Assembly: GCA_964622685.1 (NCBI GenBank)
Contig: CAZUUU010000175.1
Location: forward strand, 1-7,176
DNA length: 7,176 nucleotides
Source of the DNA: Methylibium sp964622685
GTDB lineage: Bacteria > Pseudomonadota > Gammaproteobacteria > Burkholderiales > Burkholderiaceae_C
Direction: 5' to 3'
Position numbers and translations under genes: made by a program. Of the stretch, positions 1 through 6,744 are shown piece after piece (position 1 is the first letter of the stretch; the number at the start of each line of letters is the position of its first letter). Under the pieces are notes generated by a model. The model saw nothing but the letters and a program-made list of their open reading frames with translations. It was not told where the DNA came from and made no database searches.

Positions 1-542
1 AGCACCTGCGGCTCCATGGCCAGCGCTCGCCCCAAGTCCACGCGCTTTTGCAGGCCGTAGGGCAGGCGGCCCACGGGGGTCTTGCGGTGCGCCTGGATCT
101 CCAGGAAGTCGATGATGCGCTCGACGAACGCGCGGTGTTCCATCTCCTCGCGCTGTGCCGCGCCCAGGCGGATGGCCTGCTGGAAGATGTTGGTCTTCAT
201 CTTCAGGTTGCGGCCTGACATGATGTTGTCGATGACGTTCATGCCCTTGAACAGCGCCAGGTTCTGGAAGGTGCGGGCCACGCCCATCTCGGCCACCTGG
301 CGCGAGTTCATGTGCGCGAAGCGCTGGCCGCGGAAGGTGATCTGCCCCTCCTGTGGCGTGTAGACGCCGTTGATGCAGTTGAGCATCGAGCTCTTGCCGG
401 CGCCGTTGGGGCCGATGATGGCGCGGATCTCGTGCTCGCGGACGTCGAAGCTGATGTCGGTCAGCGCCTTCACGCCGCCGAAGCGCAGGCTGATGTTCCT
501 GACCTCGAGGATCACGTCGCCGGTCTTGCGGGACTGCGTCAT
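1..542 (-). CDS. livG: Branched-chain amino acid-type (LivG-like) ABC transporter ATP-binding protein, C-terminus cut off by window edge
   Basis: This is the ATPase subunit of a Liv/HAAT-family ABC importer, which powers uptake of branched-chain amino acids or, in many proteobacteria, of aromatic or other carboxylic acids. About 180 residues are present. The Walker A motif GPNGAGKS is at residues 44-51. A Q-loop region (ARTFQNLALF) follows, and near the edge comes a variant signature region LPYGLQKRVDLGRAL where many ABC ATPases have LSGGQ. The Walker B aspartate/glutamate and the H-loop would lie beyond position 1 and cannot be checked. The ATG at 542-540 shares its A with the TGA stop of the acyl-CoA ligase (TGATG), which implies translational coupling in one operon. 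The permease, binding-protein and second ATPase genes expected of a Liv system are probably further left, outside the window. The family call is firm. The substrate is unknown, and the ligase partner argues for an acid destined for CoA activation rather than an amino acid. Confidence 0.9.
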   Translation of the reverse strand, partial: MTQSRKTGDVILEVRNISLRFGGVKALTDISFDVREHEIRAIIGPNGAGKSSMLNCINGVYTPQEGQITFRGQRFAHMNSRQVAEMGVARTFQNLALFKGMNVIDNIMSGRNLKMKTNIFQQAIRLGAAQREEMEHRAFVERIIDFLEIQAHRKTPVGRLPYGLQKRVDLGRALAMEPQV

Positions 543-2491
543 CAGGCGGCCCTCTTCACGGCGGGGAAGACCTTGACGTCGGCGATCTTCAGATCGGCCG
601 ACACCGAGCCGCTGCGCCCGTCCTCGAAGCGCACCACCGTCTCGATGAACTGCGAGGACTTGCCGCCGTACATCGCGTCGACCAGCACCTGGTAGCGCTC
701 GCCGATCGTGCCGCGCTTGACCTTGCGGGTGCGCGTCAGCTCGCCGTCGTCGGCGTCCAGCTCCTTGTGCAGGACCAGGAAGCGGCTGACCTGGCTGCCG
801 GCGAGCATCGGGTCGGCGGCCAGGTCGGCGTTGACCTTCTCGACGCACTCGCGGATCAGCTCGTAGACCTCGGGCTTGGCCGCCAGGTCGGCGTAGCCGC
901 CGTAGGGCAGGTTGCGCTTCTCGGCCCAGTTGCCGACCGCTTCCATGTCGATGTTGACGAAGGCGCAGACCCGCTCGCGCCGGTCGCCGAAGGCCACGGC
1001 CTCCTTGATGTACGGAAAGAACTTCAGCTTGTTCTCGACGTACTTGGGCGCGAACATCGCGCCGTCGTTCGCGCCGCCCATCAAGCGCCCGACGTCCTTG
1101 GCGCGATCGATGATCCTGAGGTGCCCGCCGGCGTCCAGGAAGCCGGCGTCGCCGGTGCGGTACCAGCCGTCGGCGCTCAGCACCTCGGCCGTGGCGGCGT
1201 CGTTCTTGTAGTAGCCCTTGAGCAGCCCGGGCGACTTGACGAGGATCTCGCCGCTGTCGGTGACCTTGATCTCCACGCCGGCGATCGGCACGCCCACGGT
1301 GTCGGCCCGGACCTCGTGGTCGGGCTGCAGGCAGACGAAGACAGCGGTCTCGGTGGACCCGTAGAGCTGCTTCAGGTTGATGCCGATCGAGCGGTAGAAG
1401 GTGAACAGGTCGGGACCGATCGCCTCGCCGGCCGTGTAGGCGACGCGCACGCGGCTGAAGCCCAGCGTGTTGCGCAGCGGGCCGTAGACGCACAGGTTGC
1501 CCAGCGCGTAGTGCAGGCGGTCCGTCACCGACAGCGGCCGGCCGTCCATGCGGTCCGGGCCGACGCGCCGCGCCAGCGCCATGAAGTGGTGGAACAGCGA
1601 CTTCTTCAGCCGGCCGGCGTCTTCCATGCGGATCATCACGCTGGTCAGCAGGCCCTCGAAGATCCGCGGCGGCGCGAAGTAGTAGGTCGGACCGATCTCC
1701 TTCAGGTCGATCGTCACCGTCGCGGCCGACTCGGGGCAGTTGACGACGTAGCCGCACACCAGCCACTGCGCGTAGCTGAAGATGTTCTGCCCGATCCAGG
1801 CCGGCGGCATGTAGGCCAGCACTTCCTCGGACGAACCCAGCTTGTCGAAGTCGGCGCCGGCGCGGGCCCGGTCGATCAGCGTGTGGTGGCTGTGCACCAC
1901 GCCCTTCGGGTTGCCGGTGGTGCCCGAGGTGAAGAACATCGCGGCCACGTCGTGCGGCCCGGCCTTCGCGGCCTCGGACTCGACATCGCCCGGGCGCTGC
2001 GCGTTGAAGGCGCGGCCGGCCTCGACCAGCGTGTCCAGCGAGGCGAGCCCGGGCTGGTCGTAGTGCCGCAGGCCGCGCGGATCGTCGAACCAGATGTTCG
2101 CGAGCTGCGGGCATTGCGCGCGGATCTCGAGCAGCTTGTCGACCTGCTCCTGGTCCTCGACCACCGCGAACGCGACCTCGGCGTTGTTGAACGGGAAGAC
2201 GAACTCGGCGGCCACGGCGTCCTGGTACAGCGGCACCGGGATCGCGCCGAGCGACTGCGCGGCCAGCATCGAGGCGTAGAGCCGCGGCCGGTTCTCGCCG
2301 ATGACGATGAGGTGCTGCCCGCGCTGCAGCCCGGCCGCCGCCAGGCCGCCCGCGAGTTCGCGCACCAGCGCGGCCAGGGCGCCCCAGGAGGTGGTCTGCC
2401 AGATGCCGTACTCCTTCTCGCGCAGCGCCGGCGCGTCGGGGCGTCGGGCGGCATGCTCGGCCAGAAGGCGGGGGAAAGTCGTCTCCAACAC
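542..2491 (-). CDS. AMP-forming acyl-CoA synthetase/ligase (long-chain fatty acid-CoA ligase type)
   Basis: This cytosolic enzyme of the ANL superfamily activates a carboxylic acid with ATP to an acyl-adenylate and then to the CoA thioester. The protein is about 649 aa, in the range of bacterial long-chain ligases. Visible motifs are the phosphate-binding loop TSGTTGNPKG (near residue 190), the A5 motif YGSTET (near 377), the RTGD aspartate motif (near 443) and the hinge-region RAKD (near 462). The C-terminal segment has LTRTRKVKRGTIGERY, where the catalytic A10 lysine is expected. I chose the GTG at 2491-2489 because GAAGGAG sits 5 nt upstream; the next codon, TTG at 2488, is also possible at 8 nt. 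An upstream in-frame ATG at 2572 has no good ribosome site and would add a non-homologous-looking 27-residue extension reaching to the edge of the operator. The gene heads an operon with the ABC ATPase and is divergent from the Crp/Fnr regulator. Substrate class (long-chain, aromatic or branched acid) cannot be decided. Confidence 0.92.
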   Translation of the reverse strand: MLETTFPRLLAEHAARRPDAPALREKEYGIWQTTSWGALAALVRELAGGLAAAGLQRGQHLIVIGENRPRLYASMLAAQSLGAIPVPLYQDAVAAEFVFPFNNAEVAFAVVEDQEQVDKLLEIRAQCPQLANIWFDDPRGLRHYDQPGLASLDTLVEAGRAFNAQRPGDVESEAAKAGPHDVAAMFFTSGTTGNPKGVVHSHHTLIDRARAGADFDKLGSSEEVLAYMPPAWIGQNIFSYAQWLVCGYVVNCPESAATVTIDLKEIGPTYYFAPPRIFEGLLTSVMIRMEDAGRLKKSLFHHFMALARRVGPDRMDGRPLSVTDRLHYALGNLCVYGPLRNTLGFSRVRVAYTAGEAIGPDLFTFYRSIGINLKQLYGSTETAVFVCLQPDHEVRADTVGVPIAGVEIKVTDSGEILVKSPGLLKGYYKNDAATAEVLSADGWYRTGDAGFLDAGGHLRIIDRAKDVGRLMGGANDGAMFAPKYVENKLKFFPYIKEAVAFGDRRERVCAFVNIDMEAVGNWAEKRNLPYGGYADLAAKPEVYELIRECVEKVNADLAADPMLAGSQVSRFLVLHKELDADDGELTRTRKVKRGTIGERYQVLVDAMYGGKSSQFIETVVRFEDGRSGSVSADLKIADVKVFPAVKRAA

Positions 2492-2496
2492 ATCGT

Positions 2497-2503
2497 CTCC
2501 TTC
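2497..2503 (-). promoter_or_regulatory. Ribosome binding site GAAGGAG of the acyl-CoA ligase
   Basis: A near-ideal Shine-Dalgarno sequence lies 5 nt before the GTG at 2491 and 8 nt before the TTG at 2488. An out-of-frame ATG at 2493 (spacing 3 nt) overlaps this site but would open a reading frame of about 205 aa that is not protein-like. The site is the main reason for placing the start well downstream of the ATG at 2572. Confidence 0.75.
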
Positions 2504-2547
2504 GTGGCGGCTGTCGCCTGGGTGACTCAGCCGCTCTCGGAGTCGAG

Positions 2548-2553
2548 ATGCTA
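2548..2553 (-). promoter_or_regulatory. Candidate -10 element (TAGCAT) for the acyl-CoA ligase operon
   Basis: Read on the minus strand, positions 2553 to 2548 give TAGCAT, which matches four of six bases of TATAAT. No good -35 hexamer lies at the right distance, as expected for an activator-dependent promoter. Transcription would begin near 2541 and leave a leader of about 50 nt before the GTG start. The assignment is tentative. Its main support is that it puts the operator centre at exactly -41.5. Confidence 0.4.
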
Positions 2554-2562
2554 GGGGCTCGT

Positions 2563-2592
2563 TTGACGCCAACTTGTCGTTATGACGACAAT
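2563..2592 (+). promoter_or_regulatory. Possible sigma-70-like promoter for the Crp/Fnr regulator
   Basis: TTGACG (2563-2568) could act as a -35 and GACAAT (2587-2592) as a -10 with an 18-bp spacer, giving transcription from about 2599. The inverted repeat at 2574-2591 would then cover the spacer and -10, a typical place for autorepression. If this promoter is used, the ATG at 2582 is not transcribed and translation must start further down, for example at GTG 2627 or GTG 2636. The -10 match is weak. Confidence 0.3.
2574..2591. promoter_or_regulatory. Perfect inverted repeat TTGTCGTTATGACGACAA, candidate Crp/Fnr-family operator
   Basis: Two perfect 7-bp arms (TTGTCGT and ACGACAA) flank a TATG centre. 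The inner 16 bp follow the CRP half-site layout TGT-N10-ACA, but with TGTCG in place of the E. coli TGTGA. The repeat lies in the short region between a Crp/Fnr-type regulator and the divergent ligase operon, which makes it the obvious target of that regulator. It overlaps the regulator's only ATG (2582-2584). The symmetry is directly visible; the identity of the binding protein is inferred. Confidence 0.72.
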
Positions 2593-3409
2593 CCTAGGGA
2601 CAGCCCCTCCCGGACTTTCCCTTGTCGTGCCCATCGTGAGCGCACCAGCCACCTTGCGGGATCGCGCCCGCCCCGCCCAAGCCGCCGAGTTGGCCGGCAT
2701 CCCCTGGCTGGCGGTGCTGGACGCGCCGCAACGGGCCCACGCCGCAGCCATGGTGGTGGTCGCCGAGGCCGAGGTCGGGGACCTGCTGTGCCGCATCGGC
2801 CGTCCGGCGACCTTCTGGTTCGGCGTGATCGACGGCCTGCTGAAGATGAGCAGCGACACCGAGCACGGCGCGCCGATCACCTTCACCGGGGTGCCGCCGG
2901 GGGCGTGGTTCGGCGAGGGCACGCTGCTCAAGCGCGAGAGCTACCGCTACAACATCGAGGCCCTGCGCAAGAGCCTGGTGGCCGGCCTGCCGATCGAGAG
3001 CTTCCACGAGCTGCTGGAGACCAGCCTGCCGTTCAACCGCTACGTGCTCAACCAGATCAACGAGCGGCTCGGCCAGTTCATCGCGGCGCGCGAGATCGAC
3101 CGCATGACCGACCCCGACACCCGGGTCGCGCGCAGCCTGGCGGCCCTGTTCCATCCGGTGCTCTACCCCGGTGTCGGCAGTCTCCTGCGCATCACCCAGC
3201 ACGAGCTGGGCTACCTGGTCGGCCTGTCGCGGCAGCGCGTCAACCAGGCGCTGCGCGCGCTGCAGGCGCAACGGCTGATCACGATCGAGTACGGCGGCGT
3301 GCGGGTGCTGGACCTGGCCGGCCTGCAGCGCCGGCTGGTCAGCGCGCCGCGGGCCTCGGATACGCCGGCGGCTGTGCCTTCGGCACCGGCTGCTCCGCCA
3401 GGCGCCTGA
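2582..3409 (+). CDS. Crp/Fnr-family transcriptional regulator
   Basis: This is a DNA-binding regulator with an N-terminal cyclic-nucleotide-binding-like beta domain (about residues 38-150), a dimerisation helix, and a C-terminal winged helix (about 165-250). The helix-turn-helix is at roughly 204-226, with recognition helix SRQRVNQALRAL. It resembles CRP SRETVGRIL but carries Gln at the positions of CRP Glu181 and Arg185. Only one cysteine (LLCRIG) is visible, so an Fnr-type iron-sulfur cluster is unlikely. By rough alignment the CRP cAMP-pocket Glu72 and Arg82 have counterparts (GEG at 111-113, Arg122), but Ser83, Thr127 and Ser128 do not, so the ligand is uncertain. The ATG at 2582 is the only early ATG, but it has no ribosome site and lies inside the operator. 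GTG 2627, GTG 2636 or TTG 2654 would leave the fold intact and may be the true start. The last 20 or so residues (Ala/Pro-rich) overlap the 3' end of the convergent protease gene. It is divergent from the ligase operon, which is its likely target. Confidence 0.88.
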   Translation: MTTILGTAPPGLSLVVPIVSAPATLRDRARPAQAAELAGIPWLAVLDAPQRAHAAAMVVVAEAEVGDLLCRIGRPATFWFGVIDGLLKMSSDTEHGAPITFTGVPPGAWFGEGTLLKRESYRYNIEALRKSLVAGLPIESFHELLETSLPFNRYVLNQINERLGQFIAAREIDRMTDPDTRVARSLAALFHPVLYPGVGSLLRITQHELGYLVGLSRQRVNQALRALQAQRLITIEYGGVRVLDLAGLQRRLVSAPRASDTPAAVPSAPAAPPGA

Positions 3410-6400
3410 GCAGCAGCTCGATCGCCGCGTCGAGCTGCGCGTCGCCGCCGTCGAAGGTGGCGCGGGGCGGGTTGTCGACCTCGATGTCCGGCGCCACGCC
3501 GGTGCCTTCGATGAGCCAGCCGCGGTCCAGCGTGAACTGCGCGGACTCGGCGGCCCGCACCAGGCCGTTGTCCTGCAGGCGGTTGCGGTCCGACAGCCAC
3601 ACGCCGGCGCCGGCGGTGCGCTTGCCGATCACCGTGCCGAGCTGCAGCCGCCGGATGCCCTCGGCGAAGGTCTCGCCGTCGGAGTAGGTGTTCTCGTCGA
3701 TCAGCACCGCGATGTGGCCGCGGAAGGTCTGCTGCATGTTCGAGAACGGTGGCGTGCCGGCCGGCGAGCGCGTCTGCCACCAGGCCCAGGTGCGGCGCAT
3801 CAGCTTCTCGATGACCCAGCTGTCGATGCTGCCGCCGTTGTTGCCGCGCACGTCGATGACCAGGCCGTCGCGCTCGATCTGCGCATAGAACTCGCGCGCG
3901 AAGCCGGCGATGTCCTCGGGCCCCATCGCGCGCAGGCGCAGGTAGCCGATGCGGCCCTCGCTGCGCACCTGCACGCGCTCGGCGCGGCCGCGCTCCCAGT
4001 CGCCGGTGCGCAGCGCGGTCTCGCGGGCGGCACTGACGGGCGTCACGACGACCGCGCGCTCCTTGCCGCCGGCGGCCTGGACGGCCAGCAGCACCTGGCG
4101 GCCGGCCTGGCCGCGCAGCCGCTCGGCGAGGTCCGGCACATCGCCGACCGGACGGCCGTTGACGGCGACGATCAGCTCGCCGCGCGCGACCCGTGCCGCG
4201 GCCAGCGGGCCGGCCTCGGACGGCAGCTCCGGGTCGCTGCGGTAGAGGTGCTCGACGCGGAACCCGCCCGCGACCTTGGCCAGGCGCGCGCCGAGCCCGG
4301 CGACCGCGATCTCGTCCGGCCCGGCGCGCAGGTCCGGCGTGAAGACCTGGCTGTGCAGCGTGCCCAGCTCGGCGACCATCTGCGCCAGCAGCTCGTTCAG
4401 CTCGGCACGGTCGGTCACGCGCGGCAGCAGCGGCTCGTACTTGCGGCGCACCGCGGCCCAGTCGACGCCGACCATGCCCGGGTCGTAGAAATAGTCGCGC
4501 TGCAGCCGCCAGGCGTCGGCGAACATCTGCCGCCACTCGGCGCGCGGGTCGACGGCGAGCTGCCAGTCGCCCCATCGCACCTGCAGCTTCGCGGTCTCGG
4601 GCGGCAGCTTGGGCGCAGCCTCGACGAGCAGGATGTCGCCGGCGTTGTCGCCCTCGCCGCGCTTGACGAGCATCAGCTTCTTGCCGTCGGGCGTGAGATC
4701 GAAGTCGCGGACGTCCGCGCTGAAGAGCTCGGGCTTGGGATCGGCGTTGTCGATCGCCAGCGTGCGCAGGCTGGCGCGGCGCTCGGGCGTGCTGTCGGCC
4801 TCCAGCAGGTAGAGGCGCTTGCCGTCGGTGCGCAGCTTCTCGTAGTTGCCGGGCGGCAGCGGCACCTCGTGCAGGCGCGCGGCGAGGCCGGCGCTCGCGA
4901 TGGGCGGCAGCTTGGGCGCGGGCGGCGCGCTCGCGGCGCGCGTGGGTGCGGCCGGTGCGGCCGGTGCAGAGGCGGCCGAGGCCGGCGCGGCCGGTGCGGC
5001 GGGCGCCGCCTCGAGCTCGTCGCGCGGCTGGAAGGGGAAGCGCAGCCCGGGCTGCAGTGCCAGTGCGTAGACGCGCCCGCGGCGGTCGAAGTAGGGTCCC
5101 ATGTTGCGGTCGCCCCAGGGGCTGCGGTTCAGCGAGGCGAAGTGCCGGTCCGACAGGAAGTAGAGCCACTTGCCGTCGGGCGTGAAGGCGGGCGAGCCGC
5201 TCTCGTAGCGGTCGCTGCTGAGCGTGTGCAGCTGGCCGTCGTCCAGCGTGTAGAGCAGCAGCTGGTCGCGGTAGGCGTGCACCTGCGGGCGCGCGATCGC
5301 CAGCGCGCGGCTGTCCGGCGACCACTGCACGACGGGCTCGGCCGAGCGGAAGCGCGCGTTGTCGATCACGCGGCTCGCGCCGCCGCCCGCCGCGGTGATC
5401 GCGGTCAGTGTCAGCCGGCCTTCCTTGTCGGCATGGGCGAGCCACTTGCCGTCGGGTGACGGAAAGATCGCCTGCCGCAGCGCGCTGGCGTCGCGCGTGA
5501 TCTGCAGCGGGCTGCCGCTGCCGTCGGCGGCAAAGCGCCAGATCTCGACCTCGCCGCTCATGTCGCACAGCGCGTAGACGTGGCGGCTGTCATGGCCGAA
5601 CACCGCGTTGCGGCAGCGCGCGTCGGCCGGGATCGGCAGCTCGGCGCGGCGCAGCGGGCCGGTGCCCTGGGTCGCGACGCGGCCGCGCACGGTGAGTGCG
5701 ACGCGCTCGCCGCTGGGCGCCAGGGCGGCGCTGCCGAGGTAGGGCTGCGGCCGCTTGACCCAGCGCGTGCGCTGCTGGTCGAAGTCGCCGCCCAGGGTGA
5801 TGGCGAGCGCCGTGTCGCTGTCGGTCGCCAGGTCGACGAGGCGCAGGTCGGCGCCGATCGCATAGACCACGCGCGAGCCCGAGATCGAGGCATGACGGAT
5901 GTCCCAGCCGCGGTGGCGCGTGTGCTGGCGCGCGTCGCCGCCGCTCGCGTCGACCGACCACAGGTTCACCGTGCCGTCCTGGTCGGACAGGTAGGCGATG
6001 CGCGGGCCGCCCGGTGTCGCATAGGGCAGGGGCCGCTGCAGGTTGGCCGCGACGGCCTCGCGCAGCAGCGGCCGGGCCTCGGCCTTGCCGGCCAGGTCGA
6101 TGGCCCACAGCTGCGCCATCGCGCCGCCACGGTAGCCGCGCGCGTTGTCGCCGCGCAGGCCGCTGCGGGTGAAGTAGAGCGTGCGGGCGTCGACCGACAC
6201 GGCACCGTCGCTCGCCTGCGCCACCGGCAGCGGGCGGCGCTGCAGCGTCGCCGGATCGATCGCGACGAGCTGGCGCTCGGGCTGGCCGGTCAGCGAAGGC
6301 ACGGTCGCCAGCACCTCGCCGGCCGGCGTCCAGCCCCAGACCAGCGGGCGCTGGCCATCCCAGGTGAGTCGCTTCGGCACGCCACCGGCCACCGGCATCA

Positions 6401-6677
6401 CGTGGACCTCGGCCGGCCCTTCGTAGGCGGCGACGAAGGCGAGCTGGCGGCCGTCGGGCGACACGGCCGCGTGGGTCTCGTAGCCCGGGTGCGTGGTCAC
6501 GCGCTCGGCCGGGCCGCCTGCCACGCCGACCCGCCACAGGTCGCCCTCCGCGGTGAACCACACCTGCGATCCCTGCAGCGCCGGGAAGCGGTAGAAGCCG
6601 GTGGACTGGGCCGCGGCGAAGGGCGTGATCAGCGCGAAGCACAGCGCGGCCAGGAAGGGGCGGGGACAACAGGGCAT
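3339..6677 (-). CDS. Exported Tricorn-like S41-family serine protease with beta-propeller and PDZ domains
   Basis: This large peptidase (about 1112 aa) should act in the periplasm. Residues 1-23 form a signal peptide (hydrophobic core FLAALCFALITPF, cleavage after AAA). TolB/WD40-like propeller blades follow, with repeated SPDG motifs near residues 72 and 410 and TPDGKWLYFLSD near 500. An Ala/Pro-rich insert lies at about 555-590. A Tricorn C1-like helical region (WRQMFADAWRLQRDYFYDP onward) spans about 711-775, a PDZ domain (GELIVAVNGRPV near 835) about 785-880, and then comes the S41 core with DVRGNNGGS near 942. The expected catalytic residues are His775 (GTLHSQV), Ser999 (NTYSDGE) and Glu1057 (WLIEGTGVAPD). 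The Ser-Glu interval of 58 equals that of Tricorn Ser965-Glu1023. The residue before His775 is Leu, where Tricorn has Ser745. I chose the ATG at 6677 because GAGG lies 6 nt upstream; ATG 6683 and TTG 6692 are alternatives. Related Tricorn enzymes degrade peptides; the substrate here is unknown. The 67-bp gap to the nucleotidase gene shows no convincing promoter or terminator. Confidence 0.92.
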   Translation of the reverse strand: MPCCPRPFLAALCFALITPFAAAQSTGFYRFPALQGSQVWFTAEGDLWRVGVAGGPAERVTTHPGYETHAAVSPDGRQLAFVAAYEGPAEVHVMPVAGGVPKRLTWDGQRPLVWGWTPAGEVLATVPSLTGQPERQLVAIDPATLQRRPLPVAQASDGAVSVDARTLYFTRSGLRGDNARGYRGGAMAQLWAIDLAGKAEARPLLREAVAANLQRPLPYATPGGPRIAYLSDQDGTVNLWSVDASGGDARQHTRHRGWDIRHASISGSRVVYAIGADLRLVDLATDSDTALAITLGGDFDQQRTRWVKRPQPYLGSAALAPSGERVALTVRGRVATQGTGPLRRAELPIPADARCRNAVFGHDSRHVYALCDMSGEVEIWRFAADGSGSPLQITRDASALRQAIFPSPDGKWLAHADKEGRLTLTAITAAGGGASRVIDNARFRSAEPVVQWSPDSRALAIARPQVHAYRDQLLLYTLDDGQLHTLSSDRYESGSPAFTPDGKWLYFLSDRHFASLNRSPWGDRNMGPYFDRRGRVYALALQPGLRFPFQPRDELEAAPAAPAAPASAASAPAAPAAPTRAASAPPAPKLPPIASAGLAARLHEVPLPPGNYEKLRTDGKRLYLLEADSTPERRASLRTLAIDNADPKPELFSADVRDFDLTPDGKKLMLVKRGEGDNAGDILLVEAAPKLPPETAKLQVRWGDWQLAVDPRAEWRQMFADAWRLQRDYFYDPGMVGVDWAAVRRKYEPLLPRVTDRAELNELLAQMVAELGTLHSQVFTPDLRAGPDEIAVAGLGARLAKVAGGFRVEHLYRSDPELPSEAGPLAAARVARGELIVAVNGRPVGDVPDLAERLRGQAGRQVLLAVQAAGGKERAVVVTPVSAARETALRTGDWERGRAERVQVRSEGRIGYLRLRAMGPEDIAGFAREFYAQIERDGLVIDVRGNNGGSIDSWVIEKLMRRTWAWWQTRSPAGTPPFSNMQQTFRGHIAVLIDENTYSDGETFAEGIRRLQLGTVIGKRTAGAGVWLSDRNRLQDNGLVRAAESAQFTLDRGWLIEGTGVAPDIEVDNPPRATFDGGDAQLDAAIELLLRRLAEQPVPKAQPPAYPRPAAR
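4945..5010. repeat. Degenerate 9-bp microrepeats encoding an Ala-Ala-Pro linker in the protease
   Basis: On the plus strand the unit GGTGCGGCC occurs twice in tandem at 4945-4962, with a partial third copy to 4968. Variants recur at 4984-5004 (GGCGCGGCC, GGTGCGGCG). On the coding strand each unit is three codons and yields Ala-Ala-Pro. The tract therefore encodes a flexible low-complexity insert at about residues 557-578 that lies between the last N-terminal propeller blades and a further segment before the C1 domain. In-frame units of this kind can change copy number by slippage without breaking the frame. Confidence 0.65.
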
Positions 6678-6683
6678 GGGCAT

Positions 6684-6687
6684 CCTC
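6684..6687 (-). promoter_or_regulatory. Short ribosome binding site GAGG deciding the protease start
   Basis: GAGG ends 6 nt before the ATG at 6677 but directly abuts the ATG at 6683, so it favours the downstream of the two closely spaced ATG codons. The difference is two residues (Met-Pro) and does not change the predicted signal peptide. Confidence 0.5.
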
Positions 6688-6744
6688 GGCAAGCGCCTCG
6701 TGAGCGCGTCGGGCCGGATTGTGGCGGTGCCGCCGCCCGGCCGT

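Noticed and set aside
767..2554. Open frame of 595 codons on the plus strand, antisense to the acyl-CoA ligase
   Set aside because: It is a high-GC mirror frame with Ala/Val/Arg/Gln/Asp-rich composition and no recognisable motif. The opposite strand carries a complete ligase with all core motifs.
2551..2599. CTAGGG repeated on both sides of the operator (2551 and 2594)
   Set aside because: The match is only six bases and in direct orientation, and one copy overlaps the proposed -10 region. This is too short to support a separate site.
2622..2628. Extra copy of the operator half-site TTGTCGT, 48 bp downstream of the first
   Set aside because: There is no matching second arm at the expected distance (ATCGTGA instead of ACGACAA). 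TTGTCG is common in this window as the complement of GACAA in coding sequence.
3714..5459. Open frame of 581 codons on the plus strand, antisense to the protease
   Set aside because: It has the same low-information composition and lies entirely within the protease gene, whose catalytic and PDZ motifs are intact.
3211..5568. Long Arg/Ala-rich frame of 785 codons on the minus strand, overlapping the protease
   Set aside because: It is a shifted frame of the protease gene itself; the arginine-rich composition is typical of GC-rich out-of-frame reading.
6723..6734. GGCGGTGCCGCC inverted repeat between nucleotidase and protease as a terminator
   Set aside because: The stem is only about 4 bp with a tight loop and no T-run on either strand, so it is explained by GC-rich composition.
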